Assembly: GCA_018417955.1 (NCBI GenBank)
Contig: JACTVC010000014.1
Span: 1,240,001 to 1,304,000, forward strand
Direction: 5' to 3'
Origin: Laccaria trichodermophora
Lineage: Eukaryota > Basidiomycota > Agaricomycetes > Agaricales > Hydnangiaceae
DNA length: 64,000 bases
Positions 44,768-53,263 of the stretch are shown piece by piece. The notes under the pieces are model-generated. The model made no database searches, had not been told where the DNA came from, and worked only from the letters and a program-made list of their open reading frames with translations. The translations under genes were made by a program, and so were the position numbers. How positions within the stretch are numbered: position 1 is the first letter of the stretch; each line of letters begins with the position of its first letter.

Positions 44768-46037
44768 CTAAAGTGATGGTGGACCGGGAGGCGCACCTTG
44801 GCCACCAACTCCAATTACCAACTGACGCCCTGCCCCTCCAGTGAATCCGCCACGCTGCTGCCCTGCCCCAAATATCCCCGTCCTACGAGCTTGCGGTCCC
44901 ATTCGCATACCAGGCTGCAGGTCAACAACTCTTTGGATTGCGTTGTTTCCAGGTCCCTGCGATTGCTGCTGCGCAGTATTCGGTGAGTCCCAATTCAAAT
45001 ATGGTGTTCGTGTCAGTGGCGGAAAGTTGTCCCCACTGCCCTCTTGCTGAAGATGTCGTGGACCTTTCCTTAGCGAACTAGAAAGGAAAGTCGAATACCG
45101 ACCGCTCTCCACTCGTTCAAGGTCCGCGCTCACGCCTTGCGCAGCCATGCTTCCTTCGCCAATCCCCAGCAACGTTCTAAGTTCCTCGTTCTCCCTTTCC
45201 AATCTTGATATCTCAGCTTCACGTTCCATAGCCCAATCCCCTCTCCCATCAACTCCGGCGTAGCCGCCTGCCCCTCTTTCGTCGAGGGCTTCAAGGAGTG
45301 CCTCCAGTTCCTTCACATCTACAACACCGAACCCTGAGCCGTCGTAGTCTGGGTCAATGTTTTGGTGCTTTGGGTCGTCGGGGTCTTCGCCGGCCATTGT
45401 CCGAAGAAGTCCACGTAGATGATGCGCAAGGCGATGAAGGGATTGGGACATATTTGTAGATGACGTTAAGTCGTTTGAAAGGTTTTGGGAGTCGCGGGCA
45501 AGGAGAAGGGTTTCGTAGTGTCGTGTAAGTGTTAATTCGTGTTTTTGGGCGGCGAGCTGGAGAAAGGCACTCGTCAGATACATCTCTGTAGAGGCCGTCC
45601 GACGTACAGCATGATTTCTAAACTTGGCCATAACGGTCTCCATCGTATTTTCGTATTCCTTGAGCAATAAACTGAGCTGCTTGTTTTCTTGTAGAAGCGT
45701 TTGATTTTCTATTATTATCTGAGCATTCATGCGCTCAAGCTCGGATTCAAAGGTCTCTGTAACGACGAGGTTGAACAAAGGCGTTCGGCTTCAAATGAAT
45801 TAAAAGAACAAACCTTTCGTTATATCTGTATTAAATCGACGTAGTGCGAATCCTGAGCTTGCATGGGTAGCTTGATCCTTCGTAACAATTTGTTCCAACC
45901 CTAGCAAGGAGTATTCTTGAACTCACCTTCAGGGAGCCTGCCTGGGAATGCAAGGTGTTTGCGAGCTTTTGATTCTGCGCTAATTGCTCGCTGAGCTCGT
46001 TTACGAGCTGCCATACGCGTATTAACTCGTTATCCAT
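44768..46037 (-). CDS. SIKE/FGFR1OP2-like coiled-coil protein (STRIPAK component)
   Basis: Homologs (SCI1 in Sordaria, SIKE1 and FGFR1OP2 in animals) sit in the striatin-interacting phosphatase-kinase complex. The start [19 protein letters not shown], then [57 protein letters not shown] and [18 protein letters not shown] follow the family order. Three introns are supported, one of which (45557-45607) keeps the frame open and is easily missed. The C-terminal half is Gly/Pro-rich with [17 protein letters not shown] as a further coiled-coil stretch. It ends [11 protein letters not shown]. The ATG at 46037 lies 202 bp from the divergent start of F-box copy A. The family call rests on the N-terminal motifs. 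Confidence 0.82.
45557..45607 (-). other. Probable stopless 51-nt intron in the SIKE-like gene
   Basis: GTACGT (45607 down) to CTCCAG (ending 45557) is 51 nt, in frame and without stop. Its removal joins KFRNHA directly to [15 protein letters not shown], the uninterrupted helix expected in SIKE-family proteins. A CTGAC branch-like site lies about 20 nt before the acceptor. The longer frame would insert 17 residues containing RRTASTEMY into the coiled coil. Confidence 0.65.
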
Positions 46038-46239
46038 GACGCACAAGCGTTTATGACGGAAGAAAGAGGTTAAATCTGGAGAAGAATGGGAAACGTGGGC
46101 ATGAGAGGTTGTGTGCAGCTGTTGATTCCAAAAGCCAACAACGCCATCAAATCTCTTTCGCCAAATTTGCCTCTTCCAAGTAACCGCTTGGTAACCGCCA
46201 ACACTAGCGCTCACCTGGCGCTCACCATTACGTTCAACC

Positions 46240-47490
46240 ATGCCTCTCAGAAAGCGCAAAGCCCAAGACGCTGAGTTAACAGAGCCATCTTCCAAGAAAC
46301 GAAAGTCTTCTCCTCCTCCGGTCAAAATTTGGGGAACCGCAGAAAACCCTGCAAATGCTGGCAAGGCGTTCCTCTCCATCCCTATGGAGCTCACAACAGA
46401 AATCTTGAGCTACTTTCCTGCAATCGACGCGCACACAGGTATTCGCCACGGTGAGGACGACCCAGTACTACCAGTCGTATACCTGCAACGCCCAGATATC
46501 CTCCGCGCGCTATCCCAGACATGTGTAGCCTTTCGACGCGTTTTCCTACCGCTGGCATGGGAGAACTTGGACATCTGTGTCGGGCCAAGGGTCAAAAGCG
46601 CTTTTTTCAAACACGCTGGCGAAACTCTCGAACGCAAGTCGAATGGATTATTAGAAAACAAGGATTTGGCAAAATACGTTGGGTATGTCCCAACACCCGC
46701 TGTTGCTTTCAATGAAATTAATTAAGTTCTTTAGGGTAGCTAATTTGGTATTGACGCGTTATCAAACCAATGTCGTCCTCCCCCCATTAACAGCTTGTCT
46801 TCAATCGTTACCTAACCTACACACTATACACGTGCTCCACGCTCATACACAGATGACGACGGCCATTAAAGACGCGTTTGAAGGCATCGTGCTACCCCAT
46901 GTTCGAACAGTGATTGTTCCCGGCTATGGACACGAACTCTTGAAGTGTTGCCCAGGAGTGAGGTCTGTCCGTTGCATTCGTGATGATGGAAGTAAGCTTG
47001 TCACCGTCATTACGAAACATTGTAAGCAGGTGGAAGAGATGAGAGGGTTTTATATTGATGAAAAGATGATGAAGCGTATGTCTTACTGTCAAGAGCATGA
47101 GTGGTGACTGACAATATAACGTAGGCATTGTGAAGGCGGCGCCAAATCTAACAACCATAGAACTTAAATGGGGGATGGCTGATGTGCGCTACCTTGAATC
47201 ACTGCTTAGAACCGTATTCCAATTAACATTTCATACAACAGGCGACGATCAAGATGCTCTCTGGCCTCAAGAAGTTGACCACTATTGAAATATTTACGAG
47301 GATCAACAAAGGCGATGCTTACCCCGAAGATCTACAAAAGAACATTAATGGTTGCAAAACAATATTAAAAGCGCCCCAAGCATCCGAGGAGAGGAAATAC
47401 CTGCGCCTGACCCACGTTCCACTGGAGAGATGGAATAATACATCTAATAGGCCTGACATCACGTATAGTGAGCTTGAACTCTACGCGTAG
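46240..47490 (+). CDS. F-box protein, tandem copy A
   Basis: A basic, nuclear-signal-like N-terminus (MPLRKRKAQDAELTEPSSKK) precedes an F-box (FLSIPMELTTEILSYFP). Then come LQRPDILRALSQTCVAFRR, FLPLAWENLDICVGP and a leucine-rich remainder (LNLHTIHVL-like repeats, HELLKCCPGVRSVRCIRD). Four exons are joined: KYVG/VANLV (GTATGT donor, intron to about 46733), MMKR/IVKAAPN (intron about 47076-47125) and MAD/ATIKMLSG (60-nt intron from GTGCGC). The stop at 47488-47490 follows ITYSELELYA. All three introns are conserved in copy B, but here the frame is intact. It is divergent from the SIKE-like gene. The likely role is an SCF substrate receptor; the target is unknown. Confidence 0.75.
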
Positions 47491-47614
47491 ACTCGCGTTA
47501 ATATATACCGGGGTAATTCGATTTGCTTGTTGTTTGATATAACGCTGTTTATTTAAATGAACAAGAATTTCCAGCGTGGTGGTTTCTGTATCTCGACACG
47601 TAGAGGCTAAAAAA

Positions 47615-47715
47615 TCCGGCTGTTTATCTATCACAAGCCAATTATCCCCTTCACCCTCAGACGTGGTACATATTTTCACCCAGAATAGAGTTGTCTGAAT
47701 TTTCACCAACATGCG
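47615..47715 (-). pseudogene. Relic of the 3' end of the BSP peptidase gene
   Basis: On the minus strand this reads SEGEGDNWLVIDK, identical to the last 13 codons of the peptidase at 49241-50335, followed by a shared 3' flank (CAGCGTGGTGG, CTATCACAAGCC). Upstream it keeps only a trace of the 17-residue repeats (GAATTTTCACCAACA). It shows that the duplicated unit once carried the end of the peptidase gene and that the upstream copy has lost the rest. Confidence 0.7.
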
Positions 47716-49330
47716 ATGGTGTGTGCAGCTGTTAATTCCAAAAGCCACCAAGCCATCAATTATCTCCTTAGCCAAATTTGCTCTTGGCATTCCAAATTTG
47801 CTCTTGGCATTCCACCGCTCACCATAAATACAACCATGCCTCCCAAAAAGCGCAAAGCCCAAGACGCCGAGTTAGCAGAGCCATCTTCAAAGGAACGAAA
47901 GTCATCTATTCTTCCACTCGAGGTTCGTGGAACCGCAGAAAACCCTACGAATGCTGGCAAGGCGTTCCTCTCCATCCCTATGGAACTCACAACAGAAATC
48001 TTGAGTCATTTTCCCGCAATTGACGCGCACACCAGTATTTGCTATGGAGAAGACGACCCAGTACTACCAGTGTTATACTTGCAACGCCCAGATATCCTCC
48101 GCGCGCTGTCCCAGACATGTGTAGCATTTCGACACGTTTTCTTACCGCTGGCTTGGGAGAACTTGGACGTCTGTGTCAGGCCAAGGGTCAAAAGCGCTTT
48201 TTTCAAACACGCTGGCGAAACTCTCGAACGCAAGTCGAATGGATTATTAGAAAACAAGGATTTGGCAAAATACGTTGGGTATGTCCCAACACCCGCTGTT
48301 GCTTTCAATGGAATTAATTAAGTTCTTTAGGGTAGCTAATTTGGTATTGAGGTGTTATCAAACTGATGTCGTCCTCCCGGAATTAACAGCTTGTCTTCAA
48401 TCGTTACTCAACCTACACACTATACATGTGCTCCACGCTGATACGCAGATGACGACGGCCATTGAAGAGGCGTTTCAAAACATTGTGCTACCCCATGTTC
48501 GAACAGTGATTGTTCACGGCTATGGACACGAACTCTTGAAGTGTTGCCCAGGGGTGAGGTCTGTCCGTTGCATTCGTGATGATGGAACTAAGCTTGTCAC
48601 CGTCATTGCGAAACAATGTAAGCAGGTGGAAATTGGAAGAGATGAGAGGGTTTTCTATTGGTGAAAATATAATGAAGCGTATGTCTTATTGTCAAGAGCA
48701 TAGTGACTGACAATATGCATGGCGTAGGCATTGTGAAGGCGGCGCTAAATCTAACAACCATAGAACTTTCAGTGTGGAGGGATGATGTGCGCTACTTTGA
48801 GTCACTGATAGTATTCTGATTAACATTTCATACAACAGGCGGCGATTGTGCCTCTTTCTGGCCTCAAGAAGTTGACTTCTATTGAAATACTGACCATGAT
48901 CGGCAAAGGCGACCAAGTTCTCCAAAAGAGACTTGATGATTGCAAAGCAATATTGAAAGCGCCCCAAGCATCCGAGGGGAGAAAATACCTGCGCCTGACC
49001 CACGTTCCACAGGAGAGCCGGAATGATACACCAAACAGGCCTGACATCACGTATAGCGAGGTTGAACTCTACGCGTAGACTCGCAAGTCCGGAATATCTG
49101 TCCATCTATCCACTGGGGTGATTCATTTTGCTTGTTGGAAGTGTTGTCAATATAACCATCCATTCTGCCAAGAATTTCCAGCGTGGTGGTATCTGTATCT
49201 CAACACTATTATCAAGCGAAAGTAGAGGCTATAAATCTGGCTATTTATCTATCACAAGCCAATTATCCCCTTCACCCTCAGACTTGGTATTTTCATCCAC
49301 GTTAGGATGATGTGAATCGTCACCAACCAG
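47716..49330 (+). repeat. Segmental duplication, unit 2 (about 1.6 kb)
   Basis: This is the second copy of the unit described at 46106. It begins at TGTGTGCAGCTGTTAATTCC (about 47716) and runs into the C-terminal codons of the intact peptidase gene. Just before the F-box start a local tandem duplication of about 20 nt (CCAAATTTGCTCTTGGCATT) at 47773-47812 is absent from unit 1. Confidence 0.85.
47836..49077 (+). pseudogene. F-box protein, tandem copy B, frameshifted
   Basis: The N-terminal exon is intact and almost the same as copy A (MPPKKRKAQDAELAEPSSKE, F-box FLSIPMELTTEILSHFP). In the second exon, where copy A reads GTGGAAGAGATGAGAG, copy B has seven extra bases (ATTGGAA, about 48631-48637). 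This shifts the frame to VEIGRDERVFYW and a stop at 48662-48664. The downstream exons still align with copy A and keep their own frame to ITYSEVELYA (stop at 49075-49077), so decay is recent. I tried the GTGGAA donor just before the insertion; it leads to a stop. A truncated protein of about 250 residues that keeps the F-box could still be made. Confidence 0.65.
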
Positions 49331-50335
49331 ACGTCTAGTGTCCCCCTCAACTGCAGTGGTGTCCGAATCTTCACCAACAACACGTCTGCTGTCCCCCTCA
49401 ACTGCAGTGGTGTCCGAATCTTCACCAACAACACGTCTGCTGTCCCCCTCAACTGCAGTATTGTCTGAATTTTCACCAACAAGATGCCCAGGATCTCCAT
49501 CTCCTCCATGCTCCGTCTCTCCGTCGACCTTAGCCTTGAACGCTGGCTTTTGAGGTGCCTCAGTCGCAGCCAGCTGCGCACAATAAATCTTCCACAGCTT
49601 GCGAACAGGCCTCCCCGTGAGCTCCTTGAACACCCTCCGATGATACTTCCTCTCTTTCATCCACTCATTGAGCTCGCGGATCGTTCCTTCCCCATAGCGC
49701 ATCTCGATCCAATCTAGAAAATACGCAGTCGTTTGATACCCTGCGTCCCACTTTCCCGTATGAACGCGTTTCCAGTGGGGTGGTTCAAGTTCTTCGTGCA
49801 AGCGGACAAAGTCTGTTGAATATGAAGTAAGTATGGTGTTAAAAAGTAAAATAACTTGAAGCGCTACGCGTACCTGCGATGCCTTCAATAAGACCCCCAG
49901 GGCACGTATCAAGTGCGTTGTATTGGTAGCAATGCACGACCTCGTGTACGAGGACGCCCACGATCTCCTCCCATGCACGGTTCTTGCAGTTGACGATGTG
50001 ATCTAAAGAGAAGTGAATCTCTTTATGCGACTGCGTCCCAAACGTGTGTGCGACGCCCTCCATAGGCTTGAGGACTAGCAGAATCACTTTGACACTGGTA
50101 TTATTGATAAGTTATGAGTGCGAAGCGAGATGGTACCAAGGAGTACATACTTCGTTGGTGTGGTCTCTGGGGTGTATAACCACTTGAAGCTGGCAGTTAC
50201 AGCTTCTCGGAGCGCAGTGATGGGGTTGATAACATCGAAGAAGATTGAAGCACCCTCGTGGCCGAGGTCTTCAACCCGCAGGTCGAACTTTGGGATAGGC
50301 CATGATGGCGGTGGTATAGGAGCGGTTGGAGGCAT
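49241..50335 (-). CDS. BSP-family metallopeptidase with repeated acidic tail
   Basis: The plant/bacterial basic secretory protein family (peptidases with HExxH) fits. The start MPPTAPIPPPSWPIPKFDLR leads to a helical segment (ITALREAVTASFKWLYTP). After an intron comes VKVILLVLKPMEGVAHTFG, IHFSLDHIVNCKNRAWEEIV and the zinc site VLVHEVVHCYQYNA (HEVVH). A second intron precedes DFVRLHEELEPPHWKR, KWDAGYQTTAYFLDWIEMRY and the final LTGRPVRKLWKIY. The tail has four 17-residue repeats (VVGEDSDTTAVEGDSRR) and ends GDNWLVIDK. No convincing signal peptide is seen at this start; an in-frame upstream ATG at 50416 adds a hydrophobic segment (FHQFLIVSLRCLVCSFSL) that could be one. If that is used, the protein would be secreted, as is usual for the family. 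Confidence 0.78.
49294..49486 (-). repeat. Four coding 51-nt tandem repeats
   Basis: The minus strand codes LVGENSDNTAVEGDSRR, two VVGEDSDTTAVEGDSRR-type copies and a diverged LVGDDSHHPNVDENTK. The two middle copies are nearly identical over 51 nt, which suggests recent expansion. The nearly exact period and identical central copies are a plausible source of length polymorphism. Confidence 0.8.
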
Positions 50336-50503
50336 GAGAGAAAAGGAGCAAACTAGACATCGCAACGATACAATTAAGAATTGATGAAAGAGCTTGATGT
50401 TCCGTGAGAAATACAAGGTATGTAGACAGCATTATAATTACGTTGTAAATTAGATGAACGTCAAAGGGCGGTGTCATAAGTGGGTTAGGCAAGACGCGTC
50501 AGA

Positions 50504-51331
50504 TCATGAATGGCGAATCCCAGCTGTCGTCTCCAGTCGTAACACCTCATCGCGTAACGCGTCGCGACCCTCCTCCAGCCAACGACAGTACTCAACCGCC
50601 CGAAACAACACCCCACTCTTTCCTTTACTCTGTCCCTTCCCTCTGCTCCCACTCCCCTTTGGCCTACCGCGCGTGGGCATCCCAAGACCAGGCGCTGAGC
50701 CCGCAGGGGCCAAGAGCGCGATAAGCTGCGCATATCCGTCGCGGATGGCATTGCGCCGTTTTTGCTCTGACATGATGTGGTTTAGCCTCTTTTGCGGGCT
50801 GGAGAGCAGGGGTTTGGATCGGGGTGCTGCAGAGGTTGATCGGCGCGACTCTGAGCCGGCGTTATTGGCAAAGGAGGATGGGGATGATTCTGATGTGGTA
50901 CTCCGGGCTTGGCTAGCGGGGCGCTGCTGCTCAAAGGGGGTATTGGAGTCATCGGGTGTGTGTAAGTTGTTGCCCCTTGATGAACCTGAACGGGTATTCG
51001 GTCTTTGTCGATTAGACGTAGATGGATCCGGAGCGGTGTTGAGGTGGGGATTTGAGTAAGGCGCTAGGGATGTTGGGACGGCGTAGTCATATGAAAGCGA
51101 TGGCAGTGACTCTTGTGTGATATAATCATTGCCGGTGCTGTTGAATTCCCAATGATTGAGTTCACCAAAGTTGTCCAGAAAGCCCAAAAGATCGGTTGTC
51201 TCTGCGGGGGAGAAGAGATCGGCAGAAGAAGGGAGAGGAGGCGGATTTGGAAAGAGATTTGAGAGAGAAGGGTCAAAGGAGAACTCAAAGTCAGCAAAAG
51301 GAACTGGAGGTTGGAGGGGTTCTGTGGACAT
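50504..51331 (-). CDS. bHLH transcription factor
   Basis: The C-terminal part has a basic helix-loop-helix: KRLNHIMSEQKRRNAIRDGY (basic region and helix 1, with the His, Glu and Arg positions that contact an E-box), then AQLIALLAP, a long Gly/Lys-rich loop of about 30 residues (RGRPKGSGSRGKGQSKGKSG) and helix 2 VLFRAVEYCRWLEEGRDALR. The long loop is reminiscent of fungal bHLH factors with extended loops. The N-terminal 180 residues are acidic and Ser/Pro-rich, suiting an activation region (FADFEFSFDPSLSNLFPNP). The gene has no introns. I chose MSTEPLQPPVPF at 51331; an in-frame ATG at 51457 would add 42 residues without motifs. Confidence 0.85.
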   Translation of the reverse strand: MSTEPLQPPVPFADFEFSFDPSLSNLFPNPPPLPSSADLFSPAETTDLLGFLDNFGELNHWEFNSTGNDYITQESLPSLSYDYAVPTSLAPYSNPHLNTAPDPSTSNRQRPNTRSGSSRGNNLHTPDDSNTPFEQQRPASQARSTTSESSPSSFANNAGSESRRSTSAAPRSKPLLSSPQKRLNHIMSEQKRRNAIRDGYAQLIALLAPAGSAPGLGMPTRGRPKGSGSRGKGQSKGKSGVLFRAVEYCRWLEEGRDALRDEVLRLETTAGIRHS

Positions 51332-51559
51332 AATGTGTATTGAAATTTCAGAAAGACATTGATTCCTTTTGAACGTTTCGGTTGATTGAGTTGCCGGTTG
51401 CGTGACATGACAGATGTGACGGGTTTCCGGAGTGGGACGGTGCAGACCGTTGCTCACGGGTTGTTGGTCCGTTGTCTACGGTTGTTGGCCCGTTGTTGGC
51501 CTGCAAATTAGACCCTGTTTGCACCTCCGTCTTGCCTCCGTTGCTCCTGAACGCCTGAT
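51332..51559. promoter_or_regulatory. Shared promoter of the bHLH and Zn2Cys6 genes
   Basis: Two transcription-factor genes start divergently from a 228-bp interval. A local repeat of GTTGTTGG(C/T)CCGTTG occurs at 51461-51500. The arrangement suggests shared control, but no specific binding site can be claimed. Confidence 0.4.
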
Positions 51560-52367
51560 ATGTCGGCCATCCCCACTGACGAGCCGGCCCAAGACCCCCC
51601 GCCGTCGATCGAACCCCAGCAGCTACAACATCTCCAGCAGCAGCAACTTCAGCAGCAACAACAGCTCTCAGACGTACAATCGCCCCCTACATCTGACCAG
51701 ACTCGTAAACGTACGTATTTCATCTTCTCGTCGCCGGGCAGCGGTCTGATCTCTCTCTCCTTACTACCCTCAGCAAAGGCACCGTCCGTACGCAGAGCTT
51801 GTGTTGCATGTCACACCGGCAAAACAAGATGTAGCGAGGTGCTACCATGCCAGGTCCGTAGTCTTCTTTCCCCTTCTCGTCCACGCGCTCTCTTCTCACC
51901 CGATCTTCCAGAGTTGTCTCAAACGCGGCTTGGGCAACACTTGTGCCTATCCAGATCCTGATGCACAAGATCATCATGCTCACCATGCACCTGGTACGTC
52001 GCCACACCACCCTCGCCAAGTGACGTATTTGCAATGCTTATCATCCTTAGTAGCACCCAATGTCCAGTTTGGCGTAACTGCCCCTCCACCCATGTACGCA
52101 ACGCTGCAAGCCCCCAATCTGTCCCATCAGCAGTACTATGACTACAATGGAACATTTACCGGCGCCTCCACATCTACGTTCCGTCCAAATAAACGCCCTC
52201 GCAATCTCACAGAGGAGGAGGCTGCCGCCATCACTCGTAATTTTAGCCGTGGTGATTTCTACGTAGGGTCCAGTGCTCCCGTTAGGATTGACCCCCGCCT
52301 CCCGGTTAGGCTCACCCTAGGAGAAGGCGATCATGTTCATTTCACTGTTGGAGAGGCTTTGGTATGA
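51560..52367 (+). CDS. Small Zn2Cys6 (Gal4-type) DNA-binding protein
   Basis: After a Gln-rich N-terminus (QQLQHLQQQQLQQQQQL) and an intron at about 51711-51775, the frame reads RRACVACHTGKTRCSEVLPC. An intron follows Q, and then SCLKRGLGNTCAYPD completes the six-cysteine zinc cluster (C-x2-C-x6-C-x5-C-x2-C-x8-C). A third intron lies near 51990-52050. The rest is short (RPNKRPRNLTEEEAAAIT, FSRGDFYVGSSAPVRIDP) and ends FTVGEALV. There is no fungal-specific transcription-factor middle domain, so the protein is much smaller than most of its class (about 200 residues). The conserved-looking C-terminal block may be a separate interaction module. Confidence 0.82.
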
Positions 52368-53263
52368 GATCTTGTACATCGCTATTTTTTTTTTCTTTTT
52401 CGTTCTTGTCCTTCTGGTCGGCTCGCCTATTTTTGACTCTTCGAAATTGTAACATTAGTACAGTTAGCCATTCGATTTACTACCTCTTTGATCATGATAC
52501 TTGGTGATTGTTTCTCAACGACAAGCGCTGCCAATGTCAAACACCACATATTTCCAATATTCGCGGTTGTTTCTATCGTTTCTCTGACAGATATAGGTAC
52601 GTGTCGACGATCGTCCCGTTGAAACTTGTCTTGGAGAGAGAAAATGGTTTTAACACCTCCACATGGAGAGAAGCGTTGTGCTGCGTTGTGATGGTCGCGG
52701 CGTCATTTAATTTTTTTTCTCCCCATCTCATCCATGTGGTTCCCCTACGCCAAGCACACTATTGATATGAGCTTCTATCATATTACGATTGAGTAGAATA
52801 TATACTGCATCGTATCAGAATATTTTCGAACTCCTTGTATGCGGTGAAGTCCGCTAACAAACCTGGCTAACCCTTCTGTGCAGAATCTCGGTCTACAAGT
52901 CGCCATGCACGCCATCTATCCACTCACAGGCTGCCGAGAACAAAGTTTGCCCAATTGACGCCCATAGTCTCTAATAAAAAACTAAACCCATTGAGATATT
53001 GACTTTTGCGGCTTGCCAATCTAAAATGTTTCCGCTCTTCACTGAAAAACTGCTGAACAAGGCTTCTGATCAACATAAATCAACACAGACTCTACAGCAT
53101 CAAGCACACATCATGGCTCTTGTATTTCTTTTTAGCTCCAACTGTCGACTTGCTTTGCTGAATACAAGGAGCGTTCCGCGCCTACAAGGTCTCCATGGAT
53201 AGCTTTTCCTATGGCGTCGTCAAGAAGACAAGGTGTTCTACCAGCAGGGTCGTAAGCTCATAA
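52368..53263. other. Intergenic, Zn2Cys6 gene to F-box gene
   Basis: The 896 bp hold a T-rich 3' UTR start (near 52385-52400), AT-rich sequence and the promoter of the next gene. Short ORFs are present but none has a recognisable motif or splice pattern. No repeat or RNA gene was seen. Confidence 0.35.

Larger units (their letters stand above)
46106..47715 (+). repeat. Segmental duplication, unit 1 (about 1.6 kb)
   Basis: The unit starts near TGTGTGCAGCTGTTGATTCC (46106) and ends in a relic of the neighbouring peptidase gene. It repeats as unit 2 at an offset of 1596 nt at the F-box start codons, growing to 1621 nt at the right end. Identity looks above 90 percent through the coding parts. 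Confidence 0.85.

Noticed and set aside
49294..49486. CRISPR-like or satellite array
   Set aside because: The repeats are contiguous 51-nt coding units without spacers, in frame with a peptidase.
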